In this document: positions 21,153-34,359 of the stretch, one piece after another | Layout: each line of letters opens with the position of its first letter | Position numbering within the stretch: the first letter of the stretch is position 1 | Assembly (NCBI GenBank): GCA_025667525.1 | Contig: CM046878.1 | Location: 77,665,696-77,729,695, forward strand | Reading direction: 5' to 3' | DNA length: 64,000 bases | Source of the DNA: Glebionis coronaria | Taxonomy: Eukaryota > Streptophyta > Magnoliopsida > Asterales > Asteraceae | The notes under the pieces: model-generated | Told to the model about the DNA's origin: nothing | Seen by the model: only the letters and a program-made list of their open reading frames with translations | The model's database searches: none | Program-made: the position numbers and the translations under genes

Positions 21153-21319
21153 TGATGGAGGCCCAAGTGTTAAAGAATGGACTGACTTGTTTCTGGAGGC
21201 CCGAGATCGCGTGACGAAGAGGGGTTTAGTAAAACGGGCATAACTTTTGCATCCTAAGTCCGTTTTCAACACGTGACCTGTCAAAACGTGCATAAAAAGG
21301 AGACAGACGACGCTGTAAC
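21153..21319 (+). repeat. Truncated 3' LTR of the deleted gypsy element
   Basis: It aligns with the first ~167 bp of the 5' LTR at 18255. Similarity stops after GCTGTAA, where unrelated sequence begins. Confidence 0.8.
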
Positions 21320-22637
21320 CACCTTTTAGATGCAAATGATTCCAAAGTGATTGATCTGGAGATGATGATAACGGATAAGAAGGTATATTATTAATATATC
21401 TATACACTATGGTTTTTTGGAATTCCATTCTCTAAAAAAATAATATTATTGAATTCGAATAATCTTATCAGTATATTTACATGTCTTTTAATAATGTTGA
21501 TATGTCTATGATTATCTTTATCTTGCTTTCCTACATGCTGTCAAAATGAAAAAGAGTGTTCGACGAGTCTGGTATTGGTCAAATAAACTATGTCTATCAC
21601 TCACTATCATGAAACTCTCTTAATATCTTAATATCCTGAAATCATCAAATCGTTCATTCAAATGAAAACTTCATCCATGGTGTATAAAAACATCCCAAAA
21701 TTATATTTGGCAATGCAACAGGATGAACGTCTGAACAAAGTGAAATCACTACAAAAGATCCTAATATGTCAACTATGGTAGTTACTTAGCTAAATGTACA
21801 TTTGTAACTTTTAATTAAATACTTTTTCTATGTGTTGATACAAAAGTTGGATGGACCAAGCTTGACCCGAATTAGGCTTTATTCGGGGTCTTGTGGACTC
21901 CGGCTCCTGCACCAAGTGAAAATTGCTTTAAGGACCCTACGTACTAAACAGACACCGTTAGGCTTTCCATGGGTTTGTGACCCACGATTAGACTCAGGTG
22001 TGACAGTAAGTAATCGATTTAAGTGTATAGTGTTTAGGGTATTGTGTGTATCATACCTTTGTGGAACCATGAGGGTTCCTTTTATACCCGAGAGAGTCCA
22101 GGTTGGGCTCACTATTCTTGCGGCCTAAGGAAGAGATAATGACTCCAAATAGCTTGATCCTTATCGCCTAACTAATGTAAGTGTATATCTCCTTCCTCTA
22201 GGCGAATATAACTATAATATAGGTTATATTATGTCTGATCCTATCGTAATGCGATAAGGACCTGGCTAAGCAATTAACCATCATGCGACAGCGGCTTATC
22301 GGGCCTTCTGGGCTATGTGCGCATCGCGTAAGCATCAATCTATTCCTGATGAATACGGGTAGTACCTGTGAGTCGGACTATCCAGCCCGACTAGGGACTA
22401 TACGTCATCATGTCCCCCTAGTCTAGTGGTCACATGTTCCAACTGCGGCTACTAGACTACAATCGTCCAAGCGCTCGCATAGTCCAGTCATTAGTAAAGA
22501 ATTTAAACATTCCCGCCAAGAAGACATTCATCCCCCCTTTCACCTAACCTCCTTGATACCTGGGAAAAGTGCCTGCCACGTCATAGTTACCTCTTCATCT
22601 TCCAACGTTGGATCTAGAAAGTGGGTAACACGTGGCA
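21320..22637. other. Non-coding DNA upstream of the PF04195-like gene
   Basis: AT-rich to about 21800, then more balanced composition that may be the LTR or 5' flank of the element carrying the downstream gene. No terminal repeat pair was found. The frame at 21832-22128 has no recognisable similarity. Confidence 0.4.
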
Positions 22638-22645
22638 TATATATA
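22638..22645 (+). promoter_or_regulatory. TATA-like box upstream of the PF04195-like gene
   Basis: TATATATA follows a CACGTGGC G-box-like sequence and lies ~170 bp upstream of the ATG at 22811. A second TATATAT run lies near 22672. Confidence 0.4.
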
Positions 22646-22810
22646 GATCGTGCACACTAACTTAGGAGGTCTATATATATCCTTAACGCCCCTCTTTTGA
22701 CTGTTTACTCTTATAACCTCTTAAACTGCCAAACGTCTTCAAAACACTTTATTGTTACCAGATCTCTTTGAAGGTAATCCCCGCGATCACCTTATTTTAT
22801 ATACGCCACC

Positions 22811-25557
22811 ATGGTGAGACAGTTAATTGATGTCACATCAACCTTCACCATAGGGAAGCTAGATAAATTCATGACCGACTACTACATACCAAATTATCTG
22901 CACCCATAAGTCCCTAACCCTCGACACAATATAAGCCAAGCTCTAGTGGGAAAGATAGGAGTGTATACCCGGTTTTTTTACTACGCCAATCAGCGTATAC
23001 CCATGTCTCGCTTTCTCGTTAGTGTGCTGATGCATTACGAGACCCACGTCTCCCTATTTCATTGCATAGGGGCGGCCAAAATTTTGAATTTCGAAATAAA
23101 CTGCCGCACCCTAGATATAGAGCCCACCGTAGACCTATTCCGCGTCTTTTACCAAGGGCAACTAGCCAATGGTAGGGTGTCCTTCGCTAAGCGAAATGGT
23201 CGGATGTAGTGCTATGACGGGAAGATAGTCTACTTAATGGATTGGAGCGATAGGTTCTTCTAGGTTGATGACGCCGCCTTTCCGTTCCACTTCCCCTTTT
23301 TGCCCCCTGGAACGGTGAGGAAGGACCCCCTACCTGGCCGCAACTCCTACAACTCTGAGGACGCGGAGGCATTGAGCAACAACCACATTCCCGTGCAACC
23401 GTACCCCGGAGGCCTTGTTGGTCACCCATGGCCTAAGCCGCGTAGTCATATGTGGCGTGCATAGGATACCCGTCTTCCGCACCCAGAGTGGCCAGGGTTA
23501 GTGGTTCTTCCCGCATTCATCGTAGCTTTCTGTAAGTACAATCCTGTGCCAAAAAACTAAAATATATTCTCCTATTTGTCTGTTTGTTTTCTGCGCAGCT
23601 ATGGATATTCTTGACCTCGTTCGTAGTGCCTTCCCGGAAGATTTGATTGTCTACTCTCGCCCTAAGATGGAGAATGAGGAGTCCATCCAGGAACGTGCAC
23701 AAAAGAATACCATAGATTTGGAAGTTGGGGAGGCTTCTGCCGCACCAGAGCATGAGGATACAGGCGCGGACCAGCCACCACCACCACCACCAGTACAACA
23801 ATTACAACAAGAAAACCAACACAACAACAACCATTGCCCTTTCTCAGCTCCCCGCTATCATCAGATAATCTTACCGAGGACGCTAAGAATGCCGCAGAAG
23901 AATTTGAGGAAGAGGAGAACTCCACACTGGGGAAAAGGCAAAGGAGCCCCCATCATCTTCTCGCAAAGCCGCGCGCATAGGTGTCGGGCCCTCATGGGCA
24001 GAAATGCGCACAACCGAGGAAGAGTTCGAGGAGAATCTTAGAGGACTCCTCCGCGCACTCCTACTGCCACCATTAATCTAAGGTAAACACTTTTCCATAT
24101 ATGAAGGCTATTATCCATATGTCCCCTTATGTCTACCTAACCACCTTTTCTATGTACCAGCGACGACCAGGAGAAGTCTTCTACGAAGGATGATACCACG
24201 CCGTCCCCCCAAAAGGAGACTTCATCAGCGGGGGAAGCGGGTTTCCTCAAGACCTTATCTTTGCTCCTGACTGGGAATTTCCCGTGTCATCTGACTTAAC
24301 CAGCGCGTTTGACTGCTCAAGCTTTTTGGACAACATCGTGCCCCCTGGCCGAGCTGAAATTCTAGAGGGGATGAGCGAATCCGTTCTGGAAGACGAAGAT
24401 AGCTACTTATCAACGCAGCATGTGACATTGATGTCACATCTCAAAAAGAGGCACCTAGAGCTATCTGTCCAAGTCCGCACTACTAAGGAGAGACTTAGGC
24501 AGATTACTGAGGATAAGTCCCTCGCCCTTGGGGAAATGCAAGAAAGGATCCCCCAATAGGCTGAAAGAGGGCGACAAGACGCTTCGATCATCCACTCCTT
24601 AACAGAAGAGAAGGAAAAGCTGACCTCTGGTCTAGAAGAGGAGCGCGCCCAACTCAACCAGCTAAAGGCCTCCAATCAGATTGCCATGGGGGCCTTTGAG
24701 GAGGGAAAGAACAAGTTCATGGCGGATGTTGATGCGCTGGGCACCAGGGTGAAAGGGGATGTGGGTGACCTTAGCAGCCAACTAAAGAGGCTGAGCATTG
24801 AACTGGATGAAGACCTATATCCTTGTTTGATGAAGGAGATGGCCGAGAAGCGGTGGCTGGTACGCTATGGTTTGCGCCTAGCCGCGATGGGTGCTTTGGA
24901 AGACCCTACTTTACGAATCACCTTCTCCAAGTCTGTTGTAGCCGCTGTGAACGAGGGTACTTCAAAGGGTTTGAAGAAAGCGCACAAGGCGGGTTTACTG
25001 AAGAAAGAGTTATCAGATGTGCCCTTTTATGACCCAACTGCCGAGTCCAAGATCATAGCAGCCCTAAAAGACACGAGTGCCTGTCCGCTGCCATCCTTTG
25101 GTCTTAATGATAAGGACCATGAGCTGCCTCTTGAGATCGTGATGGGGGCCTTACTTTAGCGCGCCACAAGGCGGAGGGCGCGGAAGCCCAACCAGATTTC
25201 CACTTAAAGCCGTTTGAGGAGCAGCTGTCAGTACCCATATTTGCTCATCCCAGGGACGCCCTTGATCTATTTAGGATGGAGAAGGAAGTTTTTTTATCTG
25301 AGGTGCTCGCGGCACATGAAAGTCGTGCTGCTGCTAAGAAGGCCATGCTGAATATAGAGGCAGCACCGTCTGTTGGTGCGACCCATCTTGCTTCCTCCGT
25401 CCCTGTGCTGCCTCTACCGCTACTTGAGAGGGACTCACGCGTGCTAGATATAATGGAAAAGAGCATGAGAGAGAACCGCGTCATAGCCTACTGCCCCCTT
25501 ACTGAAATTGAAGAGGTCCTCGTCAGAGACCTATTTGCTCTCCAACCGCTTGGCTGA
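22811..25557 (+). pseudogene. PF04195-like 'putative gypsy type transposon' protein, multi-exon, decayed
   Basis: The ATG at 22811 opens MVRQLIDVTSTF, broken by a stop at 22907. From 22946 the frame carries IPMSRFLVSVLMHYETHVS and FYQGQLANGRVSFAKR, matching the conserved pattern of the plant PF04195 domain (RIPLSxF...ARVSHFE...F..FY...GW.SF.KR). Two short introns are suggested: 23532-23598 (GTAAGT...GCGCAG) and 24083-24160 (GTAAAC...TACCAG). The second exon has a polyproline/glutamine tract; the third encodes a long coiled coil and a helical C-terminal domain ending near 25159, with a further frame at 25276-25557. Stops at 23207, about 23261, about 24557 and 25157 disable it. The family's function is unknown; it accompanies plant retroelements. 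Confidence 0.65.
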
Positions 25558-25911
25558 CTTGTAAATATTTTGTTTATTGTTATATGCGAATGTTCGCCAT
25601 TGTTTGTAATAAATACTTCCCATGTTTTTGTTATGATAAGTATGTTTAATGTGTACAGCATAAATCCCCACAATGAGTTAGTGTAAACTCGTAAATGGTC
25701 CATATGGGTTCGAGAAGCTCATTACGTGCGGTGTATCGCTACTACCATAAAGACGGCCAGGTGAGGCTGACCAATTGTTAGGTGCACACGATTGTGTCTT
25801 ATCAGTCTCAGAGTCTACTGGTTGCATAACTTGCTATGACGTCATTAATAGCAAGGGGCCTAACAAGGATACATGATCCATGGTCGACTGGGTTGCATCC
25901 CACTTACTCGA
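25558..25911. other. Flank between the PF04195-like gene and the Tekay-like LTR
   Basis: No gene or repeat is recognised. It ends ACTCGA directly before the LTR. The matching target duplication would lie beyond the invaded 3' LTR. Confidence 0.5.
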
Positions 25912-28130
25912 TGTAAAACCCGTGTTTTTACCTTTTGACTTGGTCCCATTGTGTGTACAAGTTATTTAAACTGAATGTAATCTCACTTCATTAATTCTAT
26001 GAAGCTTCAGTCTCTTATTAAGTTTTACTATTGATTTAGTATATTTATAAACGTATGAGACTTCCGTCATATTTAATCTTCCTAAAGCCACTATTCACAC
26101 TTCTAGTGTATGTTATATATCTAAAGTTAGAAGGTTTCAATCCACCTTATGCCTTGTCATAACCAAGTGATCACACTTAGCTCCTACTTAATCATGATAC
26201 CTTGTATATATTACACGGCTACACTTTACTTTTGAAGCCCTACAAGTGACATTGGACACAAACCTTATACTAAACAACACTTAACACTCAACATACACTA
26301 GATATTTTGAAACCTACATTTTTTCCCCACATGTGTTATACAACACACGGCTAGGAGATCTCCAACAAGACCAAAATCTCAAGGTGATCTAGTACTAGGA
26401 TTGGTTAATTAAGAGTTGTACCTTTTGTCCCCTAGAAACCCCCCCTTTAGCCGAATACCACCACCACCTCACTTGTACAACACTCCCACATTATGGCAAG
26501 AACCTAGTCACCTTGCCCCTTGCCAAAACCATCGGCTTAATGTCCAAACCATGGGCCAATGTACATCTTTGTGCAATTAAGGAAGTGTACTAGAAATCTA
26601 TAGCTAGGAGATACATAGTACCTAAGTAAACAAGGCAAGAGCCTTCCTTTCCTCTCTCTTAGACGTGTAACCCCCATTCACCACACTCATCTCCTTAGCA
26701 ACTTCATACCTACCTTAAAAACACTCCTTTTGGGCATAAACTCTCTGCAAGAACAAGTAACATGAGCATGACATCCTAGAGCATTTACTCACATCTCATT
26801 TACTTCCAATCATTCTCAAACAATCCTATATTTACTCCCTAGCATTAAAGTAGTCAAATCTAGCATTGAAGAAGATAGAGGGTCACGGTTTGCTCAAGTC
26901 TTGACTAGGAGATCTTCTCAACCTAACCCTAGGTCACGGCTAAGCTACAAACCTTACATAACTCTCGGTTACTACTTGATTTGTCATCACCACTCTCGTC
27001 TAAGCAAGTAAGTACCCACCTCTTTCCCTTCCTCGTTTATTATACTCGTATGCATTGACATTCACGTGACTACATATGCATGCACACGTAAAAATCATAC
27101 TAAAATCCTCCTAGCAAACTCACGACTTGAATATGTGGTCACAAGAAATGCATGCTTATGGGTTTGATCTTATTGCCAACATGTGTGGTCAAGTAAATTG
27201 CTTAGATTGACTTCCTATAACCCTAAGAGGCTCGGCTAAATATTCTAGCCAAAGGTGAAACAACTTGATTTATGCATCTCAGATTAACCCCTACTAAAAT
27301 GGATAGATGGATTGGTTATAATCACTAGAAAGGCTTAATCTATAAGCTCCTAATATTCGGCTTATATTAGGAACCAAGTATGATTCATGGCTTATTAGAT
27401 CTTGAGTTGATTACTGGTATAATATAACGGAAACCCTCTTTGTGATATATAAAATCAAATGCTTAAGCTACACGAGTAAGCCATAGCCGAACCATGCTTG
27501 TAAAAATCGGATAAGCCATAAGCTCATTTGGGCCGAGACATATTAGGCCCAAATTGTATGTAATGGTTATTCAATTTAATTAGTGTATGGTAAAATATAT
27601 AGGCCCATTGATAAGCCCATGAGCCCAAGTAAATATTTTGGCTAAGTAAATATTTGTAGTAAAGTTACTAAGTATGATTAGCCCACTAGGAGCCCATTTG
27701 GCCCAAGAAACATAATCGGACCCTTAATGTGCCATACGAGCCCATTAACCACTAAATATATATATTGGGTACTTTTTGTGCCAATTATGCAATATGATGA
27801 AAGTACTAGATTGGAAATGAAAAGGTATAGAAATGATGAACACTTTTCGAAACTTGAAACTAGTACAAGGACTAAACTTGTCAAATTAGAAGGTATATGG
27901 TCACGGTTATATATAAACAAGTCTTATTTTAAACTCCAAGGACCAAACGTGCCATTTTGCAAACAAATTGCAAGCCCTAAAACATTTTCGTGCCTTTTGA
28001 GGCCTTATCTGAAACTTGAGGGACTTAAATTGACATTATGGAAACTTATACTAAACTAGTTACTCTTTCGGCCCCCTTTGGTACTCAACCGAAACCATAG
28101 GGACCCCTTTTGCCAACTTAACAAACCTTT

Positions 28131-28245
28131 ATAAACCCTAGGGGGCTGTTTTGTAATTAGCCGAAACATGTATAAACCCTAGGGGGCTGTTTTGTAATTA
28201 GCCGAAACATATATAAGCCCTAGGGGGCTGTTTTGTTACTTGGGA
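28131..28245. repeat. Three-copy 41-bp repeat within the LTR
   Basis: CCCTAGGGGGCTGTTTTGTA followed by ATTAGCCGAAACAT recurs at 41-bp intervals (28136, 28177, 28218). The same array occurs in the 3' LTR near 55165-55270. It is unrelated in sequence to the 41-bp CACTA array. Confidence 0.8.
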
Positions 28246-28406
28246 ATACCTATAAAAACTTAACCGAAACTACAAGGACTAGAAATGTCAAACTGTGAAA
28301 CTTATATAAGCCCTAGGGGCGTTTGTGGAAATACCAGGGGTATTTATACTAAATTGGGGGATTAGTTTTGCCATTCCTTAAACTTAAATAAACTTTTATA
28401 AAACCC

Positions 28407-28593
<187 letters not shown>

Positions 28594-29881
28594 TAAATAC
28601 TAAAAGGGAAAAACAAGGTAAATATAAAGGTCCGATACTTGTATGTATTTTTCCAACCTATAATGTGATGACTATACAAATATTGGAAACGTTAAAATTA
28701 ATTAAATGGTATACATATAATGAGGTATAAATTTAATATGACTTCTTACAAAAATAAATATATTAATTATATTTATTTTCCCTCACATTAAATATTTCAA
28801 AACCCTTTTTATTAAATATTTAAATCACGTTATGAATAGTACAAGTTCAAGAATATTAATTAAACTGGATTGATTAAATTAAACTATAGTATTTATTTTA
28901 TACCTAAAATAAATACAGCGATAACTTGTACAACCGTAAATCAACTACATACATCCTAATAAAATGCTTAAAAACCTGTAGAAGCATATATTGATGTTTC
29001 AGTAACCTTTGTACAACCTGTTATACTTTTACTGAGACTGTATAATTATCTAGGCTGTTGACTATGTGTTGAGCACTACTCCATATTCTTGTGACTATCA
29101 CCATACTGTTAAGGTGAGTTCATGGCCCCACTTTTCGTATATTGACAAACTTTTAAATCCTTTTTGGGGGAGAAAACATGCAACAGATTTATGGATATAA
29201 ACTAAACTGTACCAACTTGATTATATGTGCCTATTGTAAAATTCCTCATGACCCGTGAACTGAAACTATTAAAATCGTTGAATTACCTGAATGTTATAAA
29301 TAGATCTATTTGGGATTGACCATCCCCACCTGGGTGAGTCATGCTCACTGTGCCTTGGTCGGGACAACATGTGTTTACCATGTCAGCACTTATTATTGAT
29401 GGGTGCCTGTTTAGAAAGGGCGAAGCGCTCTCATTTGTTGAGGGCTCAACTATGTCAAGTGTCAGTTTCGGGCAATAGGCAGTATAATTACCTTTAAACA
29501 GTAATGCTTTGTGCCTTACCATTTCAGTGACTATTTATATCCAGACTATTTAACTAAACCTATGAATTCACCAACATTTTGTTGACCCTCAAAAGCATGT
29601 TTTTCTCAGGTGTTTGAAGTAGGTAGTTACTATATGCATGGACTGTAGCATTTGAGTAGACAGCATCTTAGCAAGCATCTGGGGATTTTCATATGGGACT
29701 CATGAACAATCTTTACTTTATGTCAGAACTATTTTAAATAATGATTTGCACTCTTGGTCATGTAATAAATGTTTGATAATCTTTTATCCGATGCTCTATG
29801 TACTATTTGCTATTGATCCACCCACGTGACACCCAATTATTATATCCGCTGCATTTTGACCAAGTTGGGGGTGTCACAGAA

Positions 29882-29893
29882 TGGTATCAGAGC
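29882..29893 (+). promoter_or_regulatory. Primer-binding site, tRNA-Met type
   Basis: TGGTATCAGAGC is a perfect match to the complement of the initiator tRNA-Met 3' end. It lies just after the 5' LTR. Confidence 0.9.
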
Positions 29894-30226
29894 AAAAGTT
29901 ATAGAGAACCAGACTCAGAAAAATTTATAAATATAAAAAAATAAATTTTTTATATAAACTGGACTATAACTACATTAAAAATCTTTGGGATTTTTCTTTT
30001 GGGACTAGAATAGTTAAGCATATAGGACGTAGAGCATACATTTCTTGTATGATCAATGTGTGAATTGATTTTAACCTTGGTTAAATGATTTGATAAGTAT
30101 TAACTAAACCCTAACATGTTATGTCAAGGGAATACTCAGTACAACTATTATAATATCATAATATTATTTTAAAACTTTTAGACATACACTTACGTTAGTT
30201 AAAAATGATGATTTTTCAGAGATACT

Positions 30227-31028
30227 ATGACATCACCGACATCCGTGTTACCAGGATGGCTGTCCGCCTCGGATTCTGGACAGTCAGCCTACTAGATTGG
30301 TCCCTACTATTTCTTCCCCGCCTACTGCTTTGACCCCTCCTGCTGAGGAGGAGGACCTAGTGACCCACACCCTGCCGCCCTTACCACCCTCGTCATCACT
30401 CCAGGGTTATGCTTCTGGATCTCTACCCCTTCGTAAGAGGAGGTATGAGACGACCCCGGCCTCCATCTTTGAGGTCGGAGAGGGATCTGGGACTAGACAG
30501 GTGGATCCTGTCCAAGCTCAGATAGCGGCTTTGACAGCCCAGCATGCTCAGGACATGGTCGATGTTCACGGTCTACTAGCGGCTAGTCAGGCTGAGCGCT
30601 CGATCTTGAGAGAGCGTCTGCATTCCCTGACCTGGACTACGTAGGCGGAAGCCCAGGTTGCCAGGGGGATATGGGCTATAGTTTATGATGCCCTTCAGTG
30701 GCTCATGACGGAGTATGACCACGCCATCCACCGCATCTATACCTTGGAGAGCCGACAACAGCAGACTCATGCCTCCCTCTCAGCCCAGGAGCAGTCCCTA
30801 TCCATGTTCTTTGACTTGGCGATTGTTCGTCATGATGGGGTCACTTCAGAGACAGCTCACCTTAGGGGAGCTTTAGACACCCTCAGGGCTCAGCTAGTTC
30901 AGACTCTCCGCCACGTCAAGAGGACCAGACTTGCTATGATCGCTTTGCAGGACGCTATGCCAGCACCAGCAGCTCCACCAGCACCCACTGTACCAGGCAC
31001 CTCCACCGGATCCGTTAGACCAGCATAG
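30227..31028 (+). pseudogene. Leader ORF upstream of gag in the Tekay-like element
   Basis: A coding-like stretch between PBS and gag. The first ATG (30227) reads MTSPTSVLPGWLSASDSG, hits a stop and continues in another frame from about 30290. That frame has a Pro/Glu-rich segment, a basic RKRRYE motif, then helical repeats rich in Ala, Gln, Leu and Arg (VDPVQAQIAALTAQ...), with a stop near 30642 and a second half at 30705-31028 ending in a Pro/Ala tail. Composition suggests a coiled coil. It resembles N-terminal gag extensions of Asteraceae Tekay-like elements. No catalytic motif is present; function unknown. Confidence 0.5.
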
Positions 31029-31439
31029 ATTAGATGTACTAGATCTCATATACATCATGATAAGCTTTGGGTTGCATCCTAGCTATCATGATATAGGATT
31101 TCATGTACTTTTATTTTCATGCAGCTTTTGTAGCCTATCAGTACTGTACTCTCTTAGATAGGTGTCTGTATATATTTCACTTTAGACTGTGCGTACCACC
31201 ACCCCAGACAGACGTACTGTGCTTCTGTCTTGGATCGGTTGTACCTGATGTTATGTGTACTTTCTCTCAGGAAATGACATATTCTCACTCTCTTTTGTTA
31301 TATCATGTGTTGTATCATTAAAATGTGACAGGTTATTCAAATTGTTGTAATTATTGTATACAGGTTTGCTCATGCGAATAATATATAATTGTACTGATAT
31401 TGAAGCTAACGATTCCATTTTGTGTATGACTACAGACGA

Positions 31440-31548
31440 ATGGCAATCACTAGGTAGAATCCTGCCACTAATCCTGCCAATAATCTTGCCAATAATCCTT
31501 CCAATAACCCAGCCAATAATCCTGCTAATAACCCCACTGATAATTAAT
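31440..31548 (+). pseudogene. gag: gag 5' end of the Tekay-like element, before the insertion
   Basis: ATG at 31440 opens a frame with a stop at codon 6, then an Asn-Pro-Ala-Asn repeat (NPATNPANNLANNPSNNPAN). The frame is cut at 31548 and picks up after the insertion as NNLPNDDATHNVTTAQL, the normal continuation of this gag type. Confidence 0.6.
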
Positions 31549-34353
31549 GTAGCATTTTTTAGTTTGCAATTTATCGTTTTCTCCTCGACTCACTAGAATT
31601 GATATCAGATTTAAACACAAGATTAATTGTTCTTGGTGAATAAAACTTGTTTGGTATTTTAAAACTAAAAACTATTTAATTAAAAACTAATTAATCTAAT
31701 TAAAAGGAAAATCTTTTATTAAAACTACTTTTTCAAATTTAAACAAATCTATTTAAAAATAATAACAAATTTAAACAAAAATTAATTTGAACTTAATTAA
31801 AACTATAAAACTATTTAAACCAATTTGAAAACTATATTAAATTTAAATAAAACTTAAATCTAATTTAATTAATTTTTAACTAAAACTTTTAATTTAAATG
31901 AATCTCTATTTAAAACGACTAAAGCTAAATTAAAAAAAAAAATAATTTTAAAAACTAATTTTAAAATTCTAAAAATAAAAATATTTATTTTGTTTTTTTT
32001 TATTTATTTTTATTTATTTTTCTTAAACTTTATAAAAGATAAATTTATAAAAACTTTAAAATTAACTAAACTAATATTTGTATTAAAACCTATTAATAAA
32101 ACTGACAGCTAAGATTAATTAAACTATATTAATTAAAAAGGTTGTAGATAAACCAAAAAGAAGAACCAGAGGAGACGGTTAACTTGCTGGGCTGATGAAC
32201 GGGAGGTCGAGGGTTCGAGTCTAGCTGGATACAAATTTTTGCTATATTTTTATTTTTGGAATATGTTTGGAAGCGAACAGGCCAATTGTGTCTGTTTCTT
32301 TATGCAGCAAAAATCAGTAACTAACCAAATAAGCACAACAGCTAAATCAACAAACAAGCAGAAAAATTGTAGATCAAACTTAAGCAAATCCAAACTAAAA
32401 ATAATAAGCTAATAAGTCTAAAATTGAAAACAAACAAATAAAACTTAAACTATAAGCAACTCAACCAAATCAAATAAGCAAGTAATCCTAAACAAGAATA
32501 AGCAAATGACTCTAAACTTAAAAATAAGCAAATCTAAACAGACATTACAACTAGGCAATACTCTAAACAGCAAAACAAAATAAACTAAAATAACAGCTAC
32601 TTCAAACTAAACAAGCCAATAGCAGATAACAATAATAAAACAGACTTATCAAAATTCAGACTATCAAATAACAATACTCTAGCAGACTTAAAATCAGAAA
32701 ACTTAAACAAAAATAATTAACCCAAACCTATAAAATTATAAAAAAATAGATTAATCAGATTACTCAAATTAATTCAGACAGTAAAACAAATTAAACAAAT
32801 AACAAATAACAACAGGCAAACTATTAAATATAAAACTTATAAATAAAAGAGGATAGAACCTTTTGACGACAACCTTTGAGACGAAGGAAGGCGCTAAACC
32901 CCCATGTAAAACCGAATCAAACACCACCTTACCCAAAAATCATCATCGAATCTCGAACCAAAAGCTATATCTTCGAACAGTATTTGATAAAAACTTCCCA
33001 GTAGGGGAAATTCCTTCCAATATTTATTTTTAAACTATTTAAACAAGCTATTAATTAACTTTGATTAAATAATATTTAAATTATTATGACTAAAACAGTT
33101 TAAAATAAATTGCAATAACTTTAATCAGAAAAAAATAAATAGACACGAATTTAATAAAACTTAAATAAATTTCATTAATAATAAAAGATGAGTACAATAC
33201 TTGAAAAGAATAAAATTATAATTAACCCTAAAAACTATTTTTACATAATAAAATTAAAATAAAATGAGCACGAATCTAAATTACATCATAAGGGGGTTTT
33301 TAGGGAAACCCTAAAACTTTGCTGGTGAAACTTGGTGAGTAAGGAGAATGAACATAGTCGCTCTTTTCTTCTCCTCTCTTCTCTTTCTTGATCAAACGGC
33401 TGAGATAACACCCTCATCACGTGGATCGCCCGCATGGAATCTTTTGTGTTTCTTGTGCTAGTTTGATGCTGAAGTGGCTATTCTTGATTGGAGGAGTGGT
33501 GATGGTGATGTGTGAGGACCAATCACATGAAGGGAATGGGCCACGTCAATTGAGGACCACCAGTATCTTTGTTCCTAAAATCCTGGTGATTTATTTGAGG
33601 GACGTGAGTTACACGCGCCCTTAATTTAAAAAGCCCCAATTGGAGTTTTGATTTAGGGTTTTATAAAGAAAATGGTGTCTGTGTTTATTTTGTGAGAGAG
33701 AGAAGAAGTGATAGGGTTGCATTGTTTGTATCGAGTGTGTGGTGTGGGTAAACAAGATGTGTGTGTGAGTTGGTGAGAGTGAGAATAACTTTGACCTCAC
33801 AAAGTTGAAAACTTCGTTTTCACCGTCCATGTTTATTAACCTAATGGGCTTGGCCCAAACAATCCGTCATTCCTCTGTTGTAAGGATATTGGGTTGTTGG
33901 CCCAAATAATATCCATCTGTCCTTTGTTATATGAACTGGGCCATAAATTTGGGTTTGGACCAAGAAATAATTAACTTGCATCCTTATTGGGCTTATGGGC
34001 CCATTAAGTAAATTTGGGCCCCACAAGGCCCAATTAACTCCAATAAGATTAAATCCACTAAAAATGAGCTCGATTTCGGCTTCCTTGTTCTTTCTTTTAA
34101 ACCCGTGTCGATTTTGCCGGTTTTCGTGAACTTCGGTACACTTTTGGTTCTTTTACTTTGTCTTCGTCTCTTTCTTGGACTTTTCTTCAACAAGTGACCG
34201 TGAAATCTCGTGTTTTCTTTCCTTTTGATCTTTTGTACCTATTTCACACAAAACACAAAACCACGCGTAATCTGACTTTTACGATATTAAACACATGATT
34301 AGGTCTTGTTTTTCTTTGATTTTAGTGGCAAAAGTATAAGTGTTTACACACTT
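31549..34353. mobile_element. Unidentified ~2.8 kb insertion inside gag
   Basis: The insert is flanked by ATTAAT at 31543-31548 and 34354-34359, consistent with a target duplication, and separates two halves of one gag frame. Inside it is very AT-rich with no recognisable protein. It contains A-rich runs (32300-32860), a tRNA B-box-like GGTTCGAGTCT near 32210 and GGCCCA-rich sequence (33840-34040). Ends read GTAGCATTTT and ACACACTT. I found neither a PBS nor terminal inverted repeats. It could be a solo or degenerate LTR element or another non-autonomous element. Confidence 0.55.
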
Positions 34354-34359
34354 ATTAAT

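Larger units (their letters stand above)
18255..21319 (+). mobile_element. Internally deleted Ty3/gypsy element (gag + integrase only)
   Basis: Direct repeats starting TGATGGAGGC at 18255 and 21153 mark the LTRs. Between them are a tRNA-Met-like PBS, gag with a zinc knuckle, and an integrase. The order RT before IN cannot be seen because protease, RT and RNase H are missing: less than 100 bp separates the gag end from the integrase N-terminus. The integrase C-terminal region (ERFP-type motif, then PFNV-type motif) resembles chromovirus lineages such as Reina, CRM or Galadriel; no chromodomain is evident. The 3' LTR is truncated after ~167 bp. Confidence 0.8.

Noticed and set aside
27727..28059. 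Plus-strand 110-codon frame repeated at 54759-55091
   Set aside because: It is part of the Tekay-like LTR in both places; conservation is due to LTR duplication, not coding selection.
32195..32225. Possible tRNA gene or SINE promoter with GGTTCGAGTCT
   Set aside because: Only a B-box-like word is present; no cloverleaf, A box or terminator could be built around it.
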